Shown here: in pieces, positions 22,470-38,289 of the stretch
Numbering within the stretch: position 1 is the first letter of the stretch
How the letters are laid out: each line of letters begins with the position of its first letter
Notes under the pieces: generated by a model
The model's input: only the letters and a program-made list of their open reading frames with translations
Told to the model about the DNA's origin: nothing
Database searches by the model: none
Position numbers and translations under genes: made by a program
Origin: Epiperipatus broadwayi
Taxonomy: Eukaryota > Onychophora > Udeonychophora > Euonychophora > Peripatidae
Assembly (NCBI GenBank): GCA_028023455.1
Contig: JAQFVV010006505.1
Location: 868,001-932,000, forward strand
Direction of reading: 5' to 3'
DNA: 64,000 bases

Positions 22470-23345
22470 ATTCAACATCAGCGTCATCATTTTCGATTAT
22501 TATCAATTCATTGCAGCTTGAAGGTCTCTCCCAATTCAATCAATCTTCTCTGATCTCTAGTCTCTCTTTTCCACTTCACCCCATATCATTTCCTTATTTC
22601 ATTCATCTATCTCACACATGGTTTATTTCTAGGTCTTTTATTATCTCTTGGAATCCAGTTTAAGATTTTATCTGTCCACCTATTATCATCTCTTCTAACA
22701 ATATGTCCAACCTAATTCCACTTGTCTCTTAATTCTTTCAGTGATGTCAGTAACACCTGTTTGTTCTCTCACTCATGAATTTCATTTTCATTCTCTTCTT
22801 GTTACTCCTAACATTATCTATCCATACTTTTTTGAATGGTTTGAAGTCTCTGTATTGCTTTTGTGTTTAAGTGTTCAAGTCTCAGATTCATAAGTAAGAA
22901 CTGAAAACCCATTTACTATAAACCTTTTCAAACATAGGCATATTTCCTTTTAATATTATTTCTATCATAAGCACTCCAACCAAGTTTAATTATATGATTA
23001 ATTTTATCCCTTATGTTTCCATTTGTAGCAATAATGTGATCAAGATATTTGTAATTATTAACTTTTTCTTAACACAATCTTTATTTTCTTCTTTTGAGAA
23101 AATCTATTAAACATTACTTTATCTTTCTAACATTTACCTTTAAACCTACTTTCATCTGATAGCTCGGTTACATTTTCTGAAGCCCTAAAGCATTTTTTGC
23201 AAAAAAGGTAACTACATCATCTGCAAAATCTAGATGACTTAAATAATCTCCATTTAATTTTACTCCCTCAGATTTCCATTTTAATCAACAAAATACTTCT
23301 TGCAGAACTGCTGTAAAAACTTTTGGAGATATGGAGTCACTCTGT
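22470..23345 (-). mobile_element. RTE-clade retrotransposon remnant, 5'-truncated
   Basis: The sequence aligns along its length with the 3' part of the copy at 4704-7606 (RT FADD region near 23215-23230 to the C-terminal region near 22560). It is more diverged, with many indels and no usable frame. The microsatellite tail is reduced to ATCATTTTCGATTATTATCA. Confidence 0.7.
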
Positions 23346-23583
23346 TGTGCACTCTTTTTCATTGTTAATTTTTTTAGTATTATTTTATTAATCCTCAGTA
23401 TATGTATTGGATTATATGAATTTAACTGTTTTTACTAATACTTTTAACCAATTGTTTTTGTTTAACCATAGATATTATTCTCCCCCCCCCCCTATTTTTT
23501 TTTTGAATGCCAATTAATTACAAACAAACAACTTTAAAAAAAAAAAAAAAAAAAGAAACGGATTCTTTTTCTTTAAAGCTTTA

Positions 23584-23659
23584 GTACATTGTACAGGCTT
23601 AAACCTGCATTTATATTTGTAATATATGAGGGATTCGAACTCAGACTTTCACACGGTTT
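23584..23659 (-). mobile_element. family D tRNA-like fragment
   Basis: GTACAGGCTTAAACCTGCAT, AATATATGAGGGATTCGAAC and TCAGACTTTCACACGG are the complement of the tRNA-like end of family D. The ribozyme is not included. Between 23660 and 24280 nothing is identified. Confidence 0.6.
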
Positions 23660-24289
23660 AAAAATATCTTAGTTTTAATATGCATTGTCTGTATTATATC
23701 CATAGTTTATAATTTACTTATTTGAGTGTGAAAATTTTAAACATTTGCTATTAATTATTAAATCAATTTTACTATAAATTAATTGCTTCTTCTAAATTTC
23801 CATTTCATCAGCTTTCTACTGCTTTAATTTAGGTTTGAGTTCTATGCATTGAAAAGGCTTTCTTGGCTTTCTAATTATTGAAAGCCTTCAAGTTCACAGT
23901 TGTCTTATTTACCAAGAGTTGTAGAGGAGAAGACATTCCGAAATAATTTAGAAATGTTTTTATTTTGACTGCAAGTAGTCGTGGGTTTCCTTAATTAAAA
24001 GTGTTCTGTTTAAAGGCAGTTTAGCTATCTGTCTTACAAGGATTGAAAACAAAACTCAAATTACCGACTCGTATTCCTCTGTAGAGGAATTAACTTGGCT
24101 TTAATATCTACTACAGAGATATTGATTCAGCATTTATTTTCTTACGTATATATATATGTATGTGTGGTCAAATATACTTATTGTATCAAAATAATTATAA
24201 TTTCATAATTAAGTAAGTACTTTTTGGCCTTGCTTATTACAGCTTAAAATACACACTGAACAATTAGTAAAATGCCGTTCATTATAACA

Positions 24290-24500
24290 ACATTTGCAAG
24301 GAAATCAAGTCATATATCACGTGACTTAATTTAATAAGCTTGTACAACAAATATTATATAATGAGCATGGTAATAGCTCTTAACAAGCTGAATGTTCTAG
24401 CGTCTTACTGATGACAGACTGAGCTAGAAATCGGTCTGAGGATAGGGATATTCAGAAAAGCTTGTTAAGAACTATTAGCACGTTTATTAGATAACATTAA
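24290..24500 (+). mobile_element. family B copy with hammerhead
   Basis: It starts with the B terminal sequence (AAATCAAGTCATATATCACG), then AATAGCTCTTAACAAGCTGA, the ribozyme, and the inverse arm AAAAGCTTGTTAAGAACTAT. The right half is shortened. Confidence 0.62.
24390..24455 (+). ncRNA. hammerhead, family B, canonical core
   Basis: The core is CTGATGA (24408-24414), GAAA is at 24427-24430, TCGGTC follows, and cleavage is predicted after C24436. Helix I pairs GTCTTA with TGAGGA using G-T pairs and one mismatch. Helix II is weak (AG/CT only). Unlike the other B copies, the core has all the conserved bases. Confidence 0.58.
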
Positions 24501-24699
24501 AACAACATATAAATATTAGCATCCTTTATTAATTTTATTTGTATAAATTCATATGAAATGTGTGTATATAATTTTTTAAATAAAAAGAAAAGATACATAT
24601 ATTGTATCAGTACATTATACTATAGTGATTTAAATCCAATAATCCTCGTCCCATACTCAAATATATATGCATTTTCAATGTCAAAAGGGGTATCTTAAT

Positions 24700-25867
24700 T
24701 TATCATCATCATCATCATCAACCATTATCAATACACTGCAGGATGAAGGTCTCTCCATGTTCAACCCATCTTCTCTGATCTTTAACTTCTCTTTTCCACA
24801 TCACCCCTGCACACTTTCTTATTTCATCCATCCATCTCACACGTGGTCTCTTTCTGGATCTTTAACAATCTCTTGGAATCCAGTTTAAGATTTCATTTGT
24901 TCATCTATTATCATCTCTTCTAGAAATATGTCCAGCCCAACTCCACTTCAGTCTCTTCATTTTTTCAATGAGGTCAGTAACACCTGTTTGTTCTTTTACC
25001 CATATATTGCATTTTCGATCTCTTCTTGGTACTCCCAACATACATCTCTCCATATTTCTTTGAGTGGTCTGAAGTCTCTGTATTGCTCTTCCAGTAAGTT
25101 TCCAAGTCTCAGATTCGTAAGTAAGAACTGGTAAGACACATTTATTAAAAACTTTTTCAAACACAGGCATATTTCCTTTTAGTATGAAGTTATTTCTACC
25201 AAAAGCACTCCAACCAAGTTTAATTCTATGGTTAATTTCATCCATTATGTTTTCATCTGTATTAATAATTTAACCAAGGTATTTGTAGCTGTTAATTTCT
25301 TCTAACTCATCATAATCAATCTTTATTTTCATATTTTGAGCAAATCGATTAAACATTACTTTAGTCTTTTTAACATTTATCCTTAGTCCTATTTTTCTAC
25401 TTTCATCTGATAACTCCTGCAACATTTCCTGCAGTTCTAAAGCATTATTTTCAAAAACAACTACATCATCTGCAAAATCTAAATGACTTAAATAATCTCC
25501 ATTTACTTTCACTCCTTTAGCTTCCCATTTTAATCCACAAAATACTTCTTGCAGCACTGCTGTAAAAAGTTTTGGAGATATGGAGTCATGCTGTCTTACA
25601 CTCTTCTCAATGTTAACTTTCCCAGTATCATTATTTAATCTAATTGTTGCTGTTACATTTTTATAAATATTCTTTAAAATATGACAATATCCTGAATCTA
25701 TACCTTGATGATCCAATGCTTTAATCACTGAATGTTTGTAGAATCAAATGCCTTTTCATAATCTACAAATCCAAAGTATAATGGAAATGCATATTCATTT
25801 GCCCTTTCTATAACTTCTCTCAATACCTGAATATAATCTACTGTACTAAAACCACTTTCAAATTCAG
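24700..25867 (-). mobile_element. RTE-clade retrotransposon, 5'-truncated, nearly open
   Basis: Reading leftward: VDYEKAFDS (near 25760), SPKLFTAVLQEVFCGLKW, the FADD catalytic box (complement of 25465-25476), KTKVMFNRF, then after a TAA near 25268 the C-terminal segment with MDEINHRIKLGWSAF, RLQTTQRNMERCML, DLIEKMKRLKWSWAGHIS and RWMDEIRK-like sequence, ending in a (CAT)6 tail. Open stretches of 152 and 114 codons survive, so it is younger than the copies at 4.7 and 22.5 kb. The endonuclease half is missing (5' truncation at about 25867), the usual outcome of target-primed reverse transcription. Confidence 0.85.
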
Positions 25868-26214
25868 ATGAGAAAATGTTGTTTAATTTACATAGTCAAA
25901 AGGTATAAAAATATTATGTGGTTTCCTCATTGTTGTAAAATAAATAAGGTATTTGGGTTTATTAAATCTAGAAATAAATAACATAACATTTTTGGGGGCA
26001 TTAAAGTATTTTTTAAAATAATTACATTTTGAATTACAAGTGTCAAACTAACTCAACCCACATCTTTGACACCATCCACTTTAGATAAATACAGTAATGA
26101 TTATTAGTAATAATTTACTAAACTAGAGATTGTCTCTAGCACAGGTATAAACTTTTAAAACTGAATTAAATTCAAAATGTAATTATTTAATAGAGATAAA
26201 TATTTCTCATATAA
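25868..26214. other. AT-rich sequence, nothing identified
   Basis: No recognisable feature between the RTE 5' truncation and the D fragment. Confidence 0.4.
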
Positions 26215-26224
26215 TAGAGATATA

Positions 26225-26300
26225 AATGAGAGATGGTGACCTGGACCAACTGATGAGTGGTGATTCAGCATGAAATGCTTCTTGGGAGTTATATATTTTT
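26225..26300 (+). ncRNA. hammerhead fragment, family D, core intact
   Basis: The core is CTGATGA (26250-26256). Helix II TGGTG-ATT-CAGCA has one mismatch. GAAA is at 26272-26275, and helix III is shortened. ACCAA pairs with TTGG (26282-26285). The tRNA-like part is absent. Between 26300 and 27112 nothing else is identified. Confidence 0.6.
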
Positions 26301-27128
26301 TATTGTATTTTTATTTATATGAATTTAAAAGAATATATAATAGTATTGAGGTTATTTAATATATATATATTCAATTTTGTATTAAATTTCTTTTTGTGAA
26401 TTTCAGAAACAACCAAATATAATTAATAATGAATAATAGTTTAAATGAAAAATTTTCAATCTATAAATAGAATGTTGAAATATCTTGAAAGGATAATTTT
26501 ACTTAAGAGTGATGATAAACAAAAAAGAAAAAATCTAATGTATTTTTTTTATCTGTATGATCTGATTTTGTAATGAATTGATTGAATATTAATAGGATCA
26601 TTTTCATTTTCTTCTCTCCTGTTTTTGGCTGATTTGTTTAAGACGTTAGGTAGCATTAATTTGGTGAACAAACTTCCTATCAGGTCGTTATTAAAAGCAT
26701 TCTAGCAGTAAGTTGGGTTTTGACCACTGGTGAAGATTATTGACCTTATTTTTCTATTTAATAAGCAGATATATTATAGTACAAAAAGATAGGAAATATT
26801 CACTACTGGACAGTTACTTTAATAATGAAGGGCTAGACTATCCTTTCAAGTGTCACCAGTCACCATTCTTAGTTGAAATGTGAACTTAGCATATAAACTG
26901 GGATGTTGATGTGTGTAAAGCCTGCCTGAAATGGAAACATTTAAAAGAACCTGCAAAAAAAAAAAAAGCTAATCTTTAAAAATAAATACTGTGCTATTCA
27001 ATCTCATAGTGATAACTGGATGTACAGGTAAATACCTACTTCTATATTTTTATTAGAAGTTAAATTATATGGATAGTAAAAAGATGTATAGTAAATAAAT
27101 GTAAAAGTAACTCAACTATATGTTAATA

Positions 27129-27226
27129 GTCAAGCGTTAGTGGCCTAGTGGTTAGCATAGCTGCCTTCCAAGCAGCCGGCCTGGGTTTGCTTCCCGGTCA
27201 ACGCATTTGACATATGAAAAAAACAA
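27129..27226 (+). mobile_element. tRNA-Gly(UCC)-derived SINE with 16-bp target-site duplication
   Basis: Positions 27134-27205 fold as a 72-nt tRNA: acceptor stem GCGTT/AACGC, anticodon stem GCTGC/GCAGC with loop CTTCCAA (anticodon UCC, glycine), T stem CTGGG/CCCGG. The T loop is TTTGCTT instead of the usual TTCRA type, and the 6-67 pair is lost, so a working tRNA is unlikely. A short A-rich tail (ATATGAAAAAAACAA) follows. The insert is bounded by perfect 16-bp repeats CAACTATATGTTAATA at 27113-27128 and 27227-27242, showing retroposition. Confidence 0.82.
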
Positions 27227-27427
27227 CAACTATATGTTAATATCTTCAAAATGTATGAACATGACAGCAGCGCAGACTCCTCTACAACATCAAATCCCAG
27301 ATTTTGATTATTATTTGCTTATATGTGTATACATAAAACTGGTAGATATATAATAGTGTGTACGTTTTTTTTTTTTTGTTGGTTTTGTAACTGAGCTTAA
27401 AACTATAAGAAGGTGAAATTTTATAAA

Positions 27428-29153
27428 TATATTTAAGTAAAATATATTTAGTTATTTCTGTTTAAAGTTGTTTATTTGTATATACCTAAGTGAACCGTGT
27501 TCGAATATGTGCATTCGAAACACCGGTCTCTTAGGCAGAGAAGAACATACTCGGAGAGTATGTATGCCCAAACGATAGCTATAAAGTATATAACTAACAT
27601 TACATTTCCAGAACATAGCTTCTTCTCGGCTGTTGAGTTGAAAACCACGTCCAAAGCACTTTTTTGTTTGTGTATAACCACGGGCGCCAGCTGCTTATTC
27701 TAAAAGAATACTAAAAGAATAGACAACGCACTTTGAATATTGGCCACTAGCTCAACGCCTAAATCCACGACTAGCTCAATTGTTTGTAATCACTAATGGA
27801 TTATACTTAATTAGTGGTTAAAAGACTTGATAAAAGAATTATAAAAGGAGTTGATAAAAGAATTTAATAAAAGGAATTGATAAAAAGAATTGACCGACAA
27901 ATAAAGTTTAATTTTAAAGATAATTTATTAACTAACATTTATTTACTAAATTTAAACATTTTATAATTCTAATAAAAGACACGCATATTTAAAATTAACA
28001 TTTCTAAACGGTTTAAATATTCCTATAGATTTAATAATAGAACACTCTAATTTAACTAATAAATATTGATATAATGATCACGCACATATTAACTCATGTA
28101 CACACATAATAATAATAAAGTATTACATAGCATTTGGAATTTAATCACACATATCAATAGTTCATTTATGTATGATATAAAGTTCATATAATTAGACTCT
28201 TGAAAGATTCGTACGAATTAATGCAATGCAATGGCTATTACAGTATAGAACGAAATAAGCAAATGTTTTTACCTAGGCTTTTGAATGTAGACGTAGAATT
28301 TTGTTCTCTTTGGTGGCTGCTTTCGGTGAGGATATTTCCATTATGAATGCTTACCAGCCGGCTGGGACTTTTGCTTGATGAGTTTCCTGATTTTCACGAT
28401 TATTACTATTGGAGACAAATAGATACTGATGGAGATTTTCTAAGATGTTAAGCTGACATTATTTCACGGGCAGATCTGCTGTTTTCTAGGAGATCTGGGC
28501 TGGAGATAAATGTGCGTTCCCAAGATCTTCTCAACACTGCATTTTGTTTGTTATCTGCTCAATTAATTTCTGAACTGCACTACTCAATTACTTTGTGAAC
28601 TGATTGTCTCAACTGATTATCCGATAAAATATTCAGTATTTATACCAATGAAGTGTTTTTTAATAATAATCATCTTTAACTTTCATTTATTTATAATAAC
28701 ATTTATTCTATTGTTGACAATCGCACATATATACGCACATATATTAGTTTTAACATTATTTTTTCTTTAATTAAACTTGAATGAAAAGAGATTTGTATGT
28801 TTTAACTTTTTAAATTATATTTTTACGAATACTAATAAAAACTATTTATTTCCTTTTGTAAACCTTTAGTTTCATTTTTCAAACCAAGACTCCCCCTCCC
28901 CCCTTTTGATTAATTAATTGTAGCTTTTTTTTATTTCAAAAACTAATGCTAGAAAACTATTTAATTCTTATCTTTTTCGAAAACAAGCTGCAATAAACTC
29001 TTCAACATTTAATTTTATGTTTTTCTTTTATGAAAGATTACTTTAATAATAATTTTAGATAAAAATTATATGTGCCTATATCAATATAGGTATATTTAAG
29101 TAAAATATATTTAGTTATTTCTGTTTAAAGTTGTTCATTTGTATATACCTAAG
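27428..29153. other. about 1.66-kb segment flanked by 63-bp direct repeats
   Basis: Positions 27428-27490 and 29091-29153 match over 63 bp with one difference. The inner segment is less AT-rich near its left end (27491-27770) and around 28300-28620. A strong cruciform (ACCGTGTTCGAAT ... ATTCGAAACACCGGT, within 27486-27533, enclosed by CCTAAG/CTTAGG) sits exactly at the left repeat boundary. I recognise no protein. It could be an unknown element with very short terminal repeats, or a local segmental duplication. Confidence 0.5.
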
Positions 29154-29197
29154 AGATACATTGATGTATATTTTTATTCTCACACAATAAGTATAGT

Positions 29198-29431
29198 GTG
29201 AGTACAGATTTTGTGTGTGTGTATAAAAAGCTTCTAAATGTTGAATTACTACCACAAAATGAAAAAGTAAAGACTAAAGAAGGTCAGAGAATTATAAATA
29301 AAGTGTGCTTAGAAACTAAAATTAGTTATAAAGAAGTTAAAAGATTGGAGAGTAAATTTGATGATGATATAGATTATAAACATACAATGCAAGGATATAA
29401 AAGCATTAATTATAAAGCAAGAGAAAGATGA
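29198..29431 (+). CDS. unrecognised 77-codon open frame, doubtful
   Basis: The predicted peptide is rich in Lys, Glu and Asp and resembles no family I know. It has no signal peptide or membrane segment. It lies just upstream of an RTE fragment but in sequence that does not match the RTE copies. It may be chance in A-rich DNA. Confidence 0.12.
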   Translation: MSTDFVCVYKKLLNVELLPQNEKVKTKEGQRIINKVCLETKISYKEVKRLESKFDDDIDYKHTMQGYKSINYKARER

Positions 29432-29542
29432 AAAATAATTATTGAAAGAGTCATGGCTACAAGAATGAAGAAAAAAAGAAATATATCCTATAAAAAATAA
29501 ATTAAGGTTTCACACAAAGGAAAATTTATAGTCATAAAATGA

Positions 29543-29780
29543 CCTCATTGAAAAAAATTAAAAGACTGAAGTGAAATTGGGCTGGACATATTGCTAGATG
29601 AGATGATAATAGATGGACAATTGAAATATTAAACTGGATTCCAAGAGATTGTAAAAGACCCAGAAATAGACCATATGTGAGATGGATGGATGAAATAAGA
29701 AAGTGTGCAGGGGTAATATGGAAAAGAGAAGCTAAACATCAGAGAAGATGGATTGAACTCTATCTAAGAAATAAATTAAG
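29543..29780 (+). mobile_element. RTE-clade retrotransposon 3' fragment
   Basis: It encodes the C-terminal RTE segment in one frame: DLIEKN-like, GLDILLDEMIIDG, then in the better frame GHIARRDDNRW-like, WIPRDCKRPRNRPYVRWMDE and AGVIWKREAKHQRRWIEL, with frameshifts. It has no microsatellite tail and is 5'-truncated. Confidence 0.72.
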
Positions 29781-29984
29781 ACTTCATTTTATGAAAAAAC
29801 TTATGATAAGGATGCCTATATGATAGATAAAACTATCAATAATGGAATTTTTTTATTTTATTTAAAAGTGTTGAAGGCAGTCAAAAATTGCATAGAAAGA
29901 GTGAACACTTAATCACAGTTTAAAACTGTTACACGTTTGGATGGCTTTAGATCCTCAAAAACTTATGATCTTATTAACAGTAAA

Positions 29985-30225
29985 CATCACATGATCACCA
30001 GTTCTTATGCTAGTACATAACTGTTATTAAAACAGGCAAAACTCTCCATACAGTAGTGCCACTCAGTGCCAATCAGAGTAATCAATGGATTACAAGCCAG
30101 AAACTAGTCTGGGGATATTGGATGAATAGGCACTAGATGGGAATTTTATGCACAAGCCTTCTGGCATCCATTGATTACTCTGGTTGGCACCGAGTGGTAC
30201 TACTGTATGGAGAGTTTTATCTTAT
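29985..30225. mobile_element. family A foldback, hammerhead half lost
   Basis: The arms (CACATGATCACCAGTTCTTA on the left; GGCATCCATTGATTACTCTG to GGAGAGTTTT on the right) are inverted. The centre keeps only the 3' half of the ribozyme, ACAAGCCAGAAACTAGTC then TGGGGATATTGGAT. The core CTGANGA is deleted at an abrupt junction near 30094. Confidence 0.65.
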
Positions 30226-30930
30226 TAACAGATTAATGCACATTATGTTAATGTATTTCTAAATCAAACTGAAAGGAACAAATGTGACATTGGAAATTTT
30301 AAAGGATAATTTATCTTATATTATTAGAGAATTGCTAAATATTGTTTCAGTGTTTGAATTTCAACTCTATATTAGAGATGATAATATGATCCTACATGTT
30401 TAAGAAAAGGGGAAAATGTGAGATCTTTGTTTGTAACTTGGATAGAATTAAAATGTAACCTGTCAAACAAAAGACATTTATAGAATAATAATGTATTAGT
30501 ATTATTTTTTGACTGTTGTGGAAATACTTTATACCAGAACTAAATAAATAATAATAAAATATATAATATTATGGAAGATAAATAGCAGGGAATATGGTAA
30601 GAGAGAAAATATTCTTAAATATTTGTGTTAATTGTTCTTCATGCATTATTTTGAAGTGTTGTGTAATCCTAAAGTTGTAAGTATATTGAAATCACCTAAA
30701 GAAGTGAGATGTATAATAGTTTGCGCACTAATGCAAATATGGTAAATAATGAAAAATTTACATTTATTAGGTGTTTGTTATTAATAGTTGGTCTCAAATA
30801 ATTTTAATAGGAATAATGTATAATTTTCTTTGTGTACATAGCCTCTGGAATATAAGCTTATCTTTAAAGTTGAATAATGGAGGTAATCTTAAAAGGAGTA
30901 CTATATTGTAAAACAAGAAAGAAACTACAA
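30226..30930. other. AT-rich sequence, nothing identified
   Basis: No recognisable gene, repeat family or RNA. Confidence 0.4.
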
Positions 30931-30934
30931 ATAA

Positions 30935-31485
30935 ATCAAGTCAGATGTCACATGACCTAATTTAAACAAGCTTGTATTATAAATGTTTTATAAAGAGCTC
31001 GCAAATAAGCTCTTAACAAGCTTTGTAGAATATTTTCAACCTGAGACCGGTTTCTGCTACAGGCTTCGTCAGTGAGGTGCCAGGATATTCAAGCATTAGA
31101 TTAAGAATACTAGGACAAGCCCAGCACTTTATGTAATGGATAACTATTAAGTAGAAATCTGAAATTTTCAGACATCCATATGTTTTCCAATCCAGCTATC
31201 TAACTTAAATAGCCATATGGGACTGGACTAAGTTCATATACACCATATATTAATAGCTTTAGCAATATAAAATCAACAAAGCCTTAATAGTGAAAAATAA
31301 AAGTACAAATAAATCAAGTCCCATATGGCGATTTAAGCTAGATAGCTGAATTGATGACATATGGATGTCTGAAAATTTCAGATTTTCAACTTAATAGTTA
31401 TCCATTAGATAAAGTGCTGGGCTAGTCCTAGTATTTTTAATCTAATGCTTGAATATCCTGGCACCTCACTGACGAAGCCAATAGT
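30935..31485. mobile_element. family B inverted pair with unequal arms
   Basis: Left half: B terminal sequence (AAATCAAGTCAGATGTCACA), a minus-strand ribozyme (31028-31090) and arm 31100-31205. Right half: arm 31320-31440, the complement of the left (CATATGGATGTCTGAAAATTTC in both, in opposite sense), and then the ribozyme start CACTGACGAAGCC where the copy stops. A spacer of about 110 bp (31208-31320) separates the halves. Confidence 0.7.
31028..31090 (-). ncRNA. type I hammerhead ribozyme, family B, CUGACGA core
   Basis: On the minus strand the outer helix I is GAATAT/ATATTC (6 bp), the inner helix I is ACCTCA/TCAGGT with one mismatch, and the core is CTGACGA (complement of 31066-31072). 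Helix II is short (GC-CTGTA-GC), followed by GAAAC, CG, GT and cleavage nucleotide C. All core positions fit CUGANGA and the CpG is retained. Plausibly active if the short helix II suffices. Confidence 0.68.
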
Positions 31486-36950
<5,465 letters not shown>

Positions 36951-37264
36951 GTTTGTTATTTGAAATAGTAATAAAAGGGGGGATAGTGTTCTTATGCCAT
37001 TGAGGTAGTATCCTGTGGGATATTGGCTCAATGTAATCTATCTTGTCACCTGTATTTTCACTTCAAGTCTCATGAAAATATTAAATATTTATTTAATTTA
37101 TTTTTATAAACTGAACCTTATTCGTATTTTAAATTTGAGCTAGTGAAATATTTTAATTTTAATGCTGAATATTTTAGTTATTAATTATTAACTGAGATAG
37201 AACCTGTTTTATTTCATATCATATACTATTCTGAAGTGAGGATGCACGAGATGAAGGTTAGAAT

Positions 37265-37290
37265 ATATATATATATATATACATACATAT

Positions 37291-37340
<50 letters not shown>
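37265..37340. repeat. (TA)n microsatellite
   Basis: TA repeat with one interruption, directly abutting the truncated 5' end of an RTE copy. Confidence 0.9.
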
Positions 37341-37342
<2 letters not shown>

Positions 37343-37733
37343 TAGAAGAGCAATACAGAGACTCCAGACCACTCAAAGGAGTATAGAGAGATGCATTTTG
37401 GGAGTAACAAGAAGAGATCGAAAATGCAATGTATGGGTAAGAAAACAAACAGGTGTTACTGACCTCATTGAAAAAATTAAAAGATTAAAGTGGAGTTGGG
37501 CTGGACATATTGCTAGAAGAGATGATAATAGATGGACAATTAAAATCTTAAACTGGATTCCAAGAGATTGTGAAAGACCCACAAAGAGATCACATGTGAG
37601 ATGGATGGATGAAATAAAGTATGCAGGAGTGATGTGGAGAAGAGAAGCTAAAGATCAGAGAAGATGGATTAAACTTGGAGAGACCTTCATCCTGCAGTGG
37701 ACTGATAATGGTTGTTGATGATGATGATATATA
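37341..37733 (+). mobile_element. RTE-clade retrotransposon 3' end, open frame with microsatellite tail
   Basis: The frame continues out of the TA repeat and encodes SRRAIQRLQTTQRSIERCI, RRDRKCNVWVRKQTGVTD, LIEKIKRLKWSWAGHIARR, DDNRWTIKILNWIPRDCERP, RSHVRWMDEIKYAGVMWRRE and LGETFILQWTDNGC, then a stop and a (TGA)n tail. It is the C-terminal end of the RTE protein, uninterrupted over about 125 codons, so this is the youngest RTE copy here. It is 5'-truncated. Confidence 0.88.
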
Positions 37734-37984
37734 TTTATTACTGCATCCACTACAGTAGATTGCAAATAATACACCTAAATGTTTAATGTCTCTAGTATAT
37801 TTCTTGTTCTATTTGTATAATATATTTAAATGATAAGTGTAAAAAGATTATTTCCATTGTAATATGATGAAATGTATTATCAATTGTTTAATTTTCTTCT
37901 TCTTTTTTCTTTGCCTATGTATTGATTTCTACTTTAACATATACCATTTACAACTTTCTTAAACATTATACTCTTATTTAGATC

Positions 37985-38030
37985 AAAACTAACAGTTTCG
38001 ACTATTCTGCAGTCATCATCAGAGCTACAA
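37985..38030 (-). ncRNA. hammerhead-like motif, family F
   Basis: The core is CTGATGA (complement of 38016-38022), then T, helix II GACTG-CAGAA-TAGTC, GAAAC and ACT-GTT-AGT as a possible helix III. The catalytic core is fully conserved. Helix I is not clear. Confidence 0.55.
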
Positions 38031-38199
38031 TATTCAAATATATAATTAATACACTTATACACATATTCATATACATAATTAAATACACAAAATATGTGTA
38101 TGTGTATTAATTATATAATTATAATAATTATATAATTATAATAATTAATACACTTATACATATATGTGTATAAGTGTATTAATTATAGATTTGAATATT

Positions 38200-38262
38200 G
38201 TAGCTCTGATGATGACTGCAGGATAGCCGAAACTGTTAGTTTTGATATAAATAAAGAGTATT
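38200..38262 (+). ncRNA. hammerhead-like motif, family F
   Basis: The core is CTGATGA (38206-38212), then T, helix II GACTG-CAGGA-TAGCC with one mismatch, GAAAC (38229-38233) and ACT-GTT-AGT. Same caveat on helix I as for its inverted partner. Confidence 0.55.
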
Positions 38263-38289
38263 GATAAAGTGTTTAAGAAAGTTGTAAAT

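Larger units (their letters stand above)
37937..38289. mobile_element. family F foldback with two hammerhead-like motifs
   Basis: The inverted arms (about 37937-38070 and 38160-38289) end in ACAACTTTCTTAAACATTAT and its complement. Each arm holds a Penelope-style ribozyme motif, facing each other across an AT/GT microsatellite-like spacer. Confidence 0.72.

Noticed and set aside
27134-27205. Functional tRNA-Gly(UCC) gene
   Set aside because: The T loop and one acceptor pair are broken, and the 16-bp duplication plus A-rich tail show a retroposed copy.
27486-27533. Hammerhead reading of the boundary cruciform (GAAACACCGGTC)
   Set aside because: CUGANGA is absent upstream; the sequence is a plain extended palindrome.
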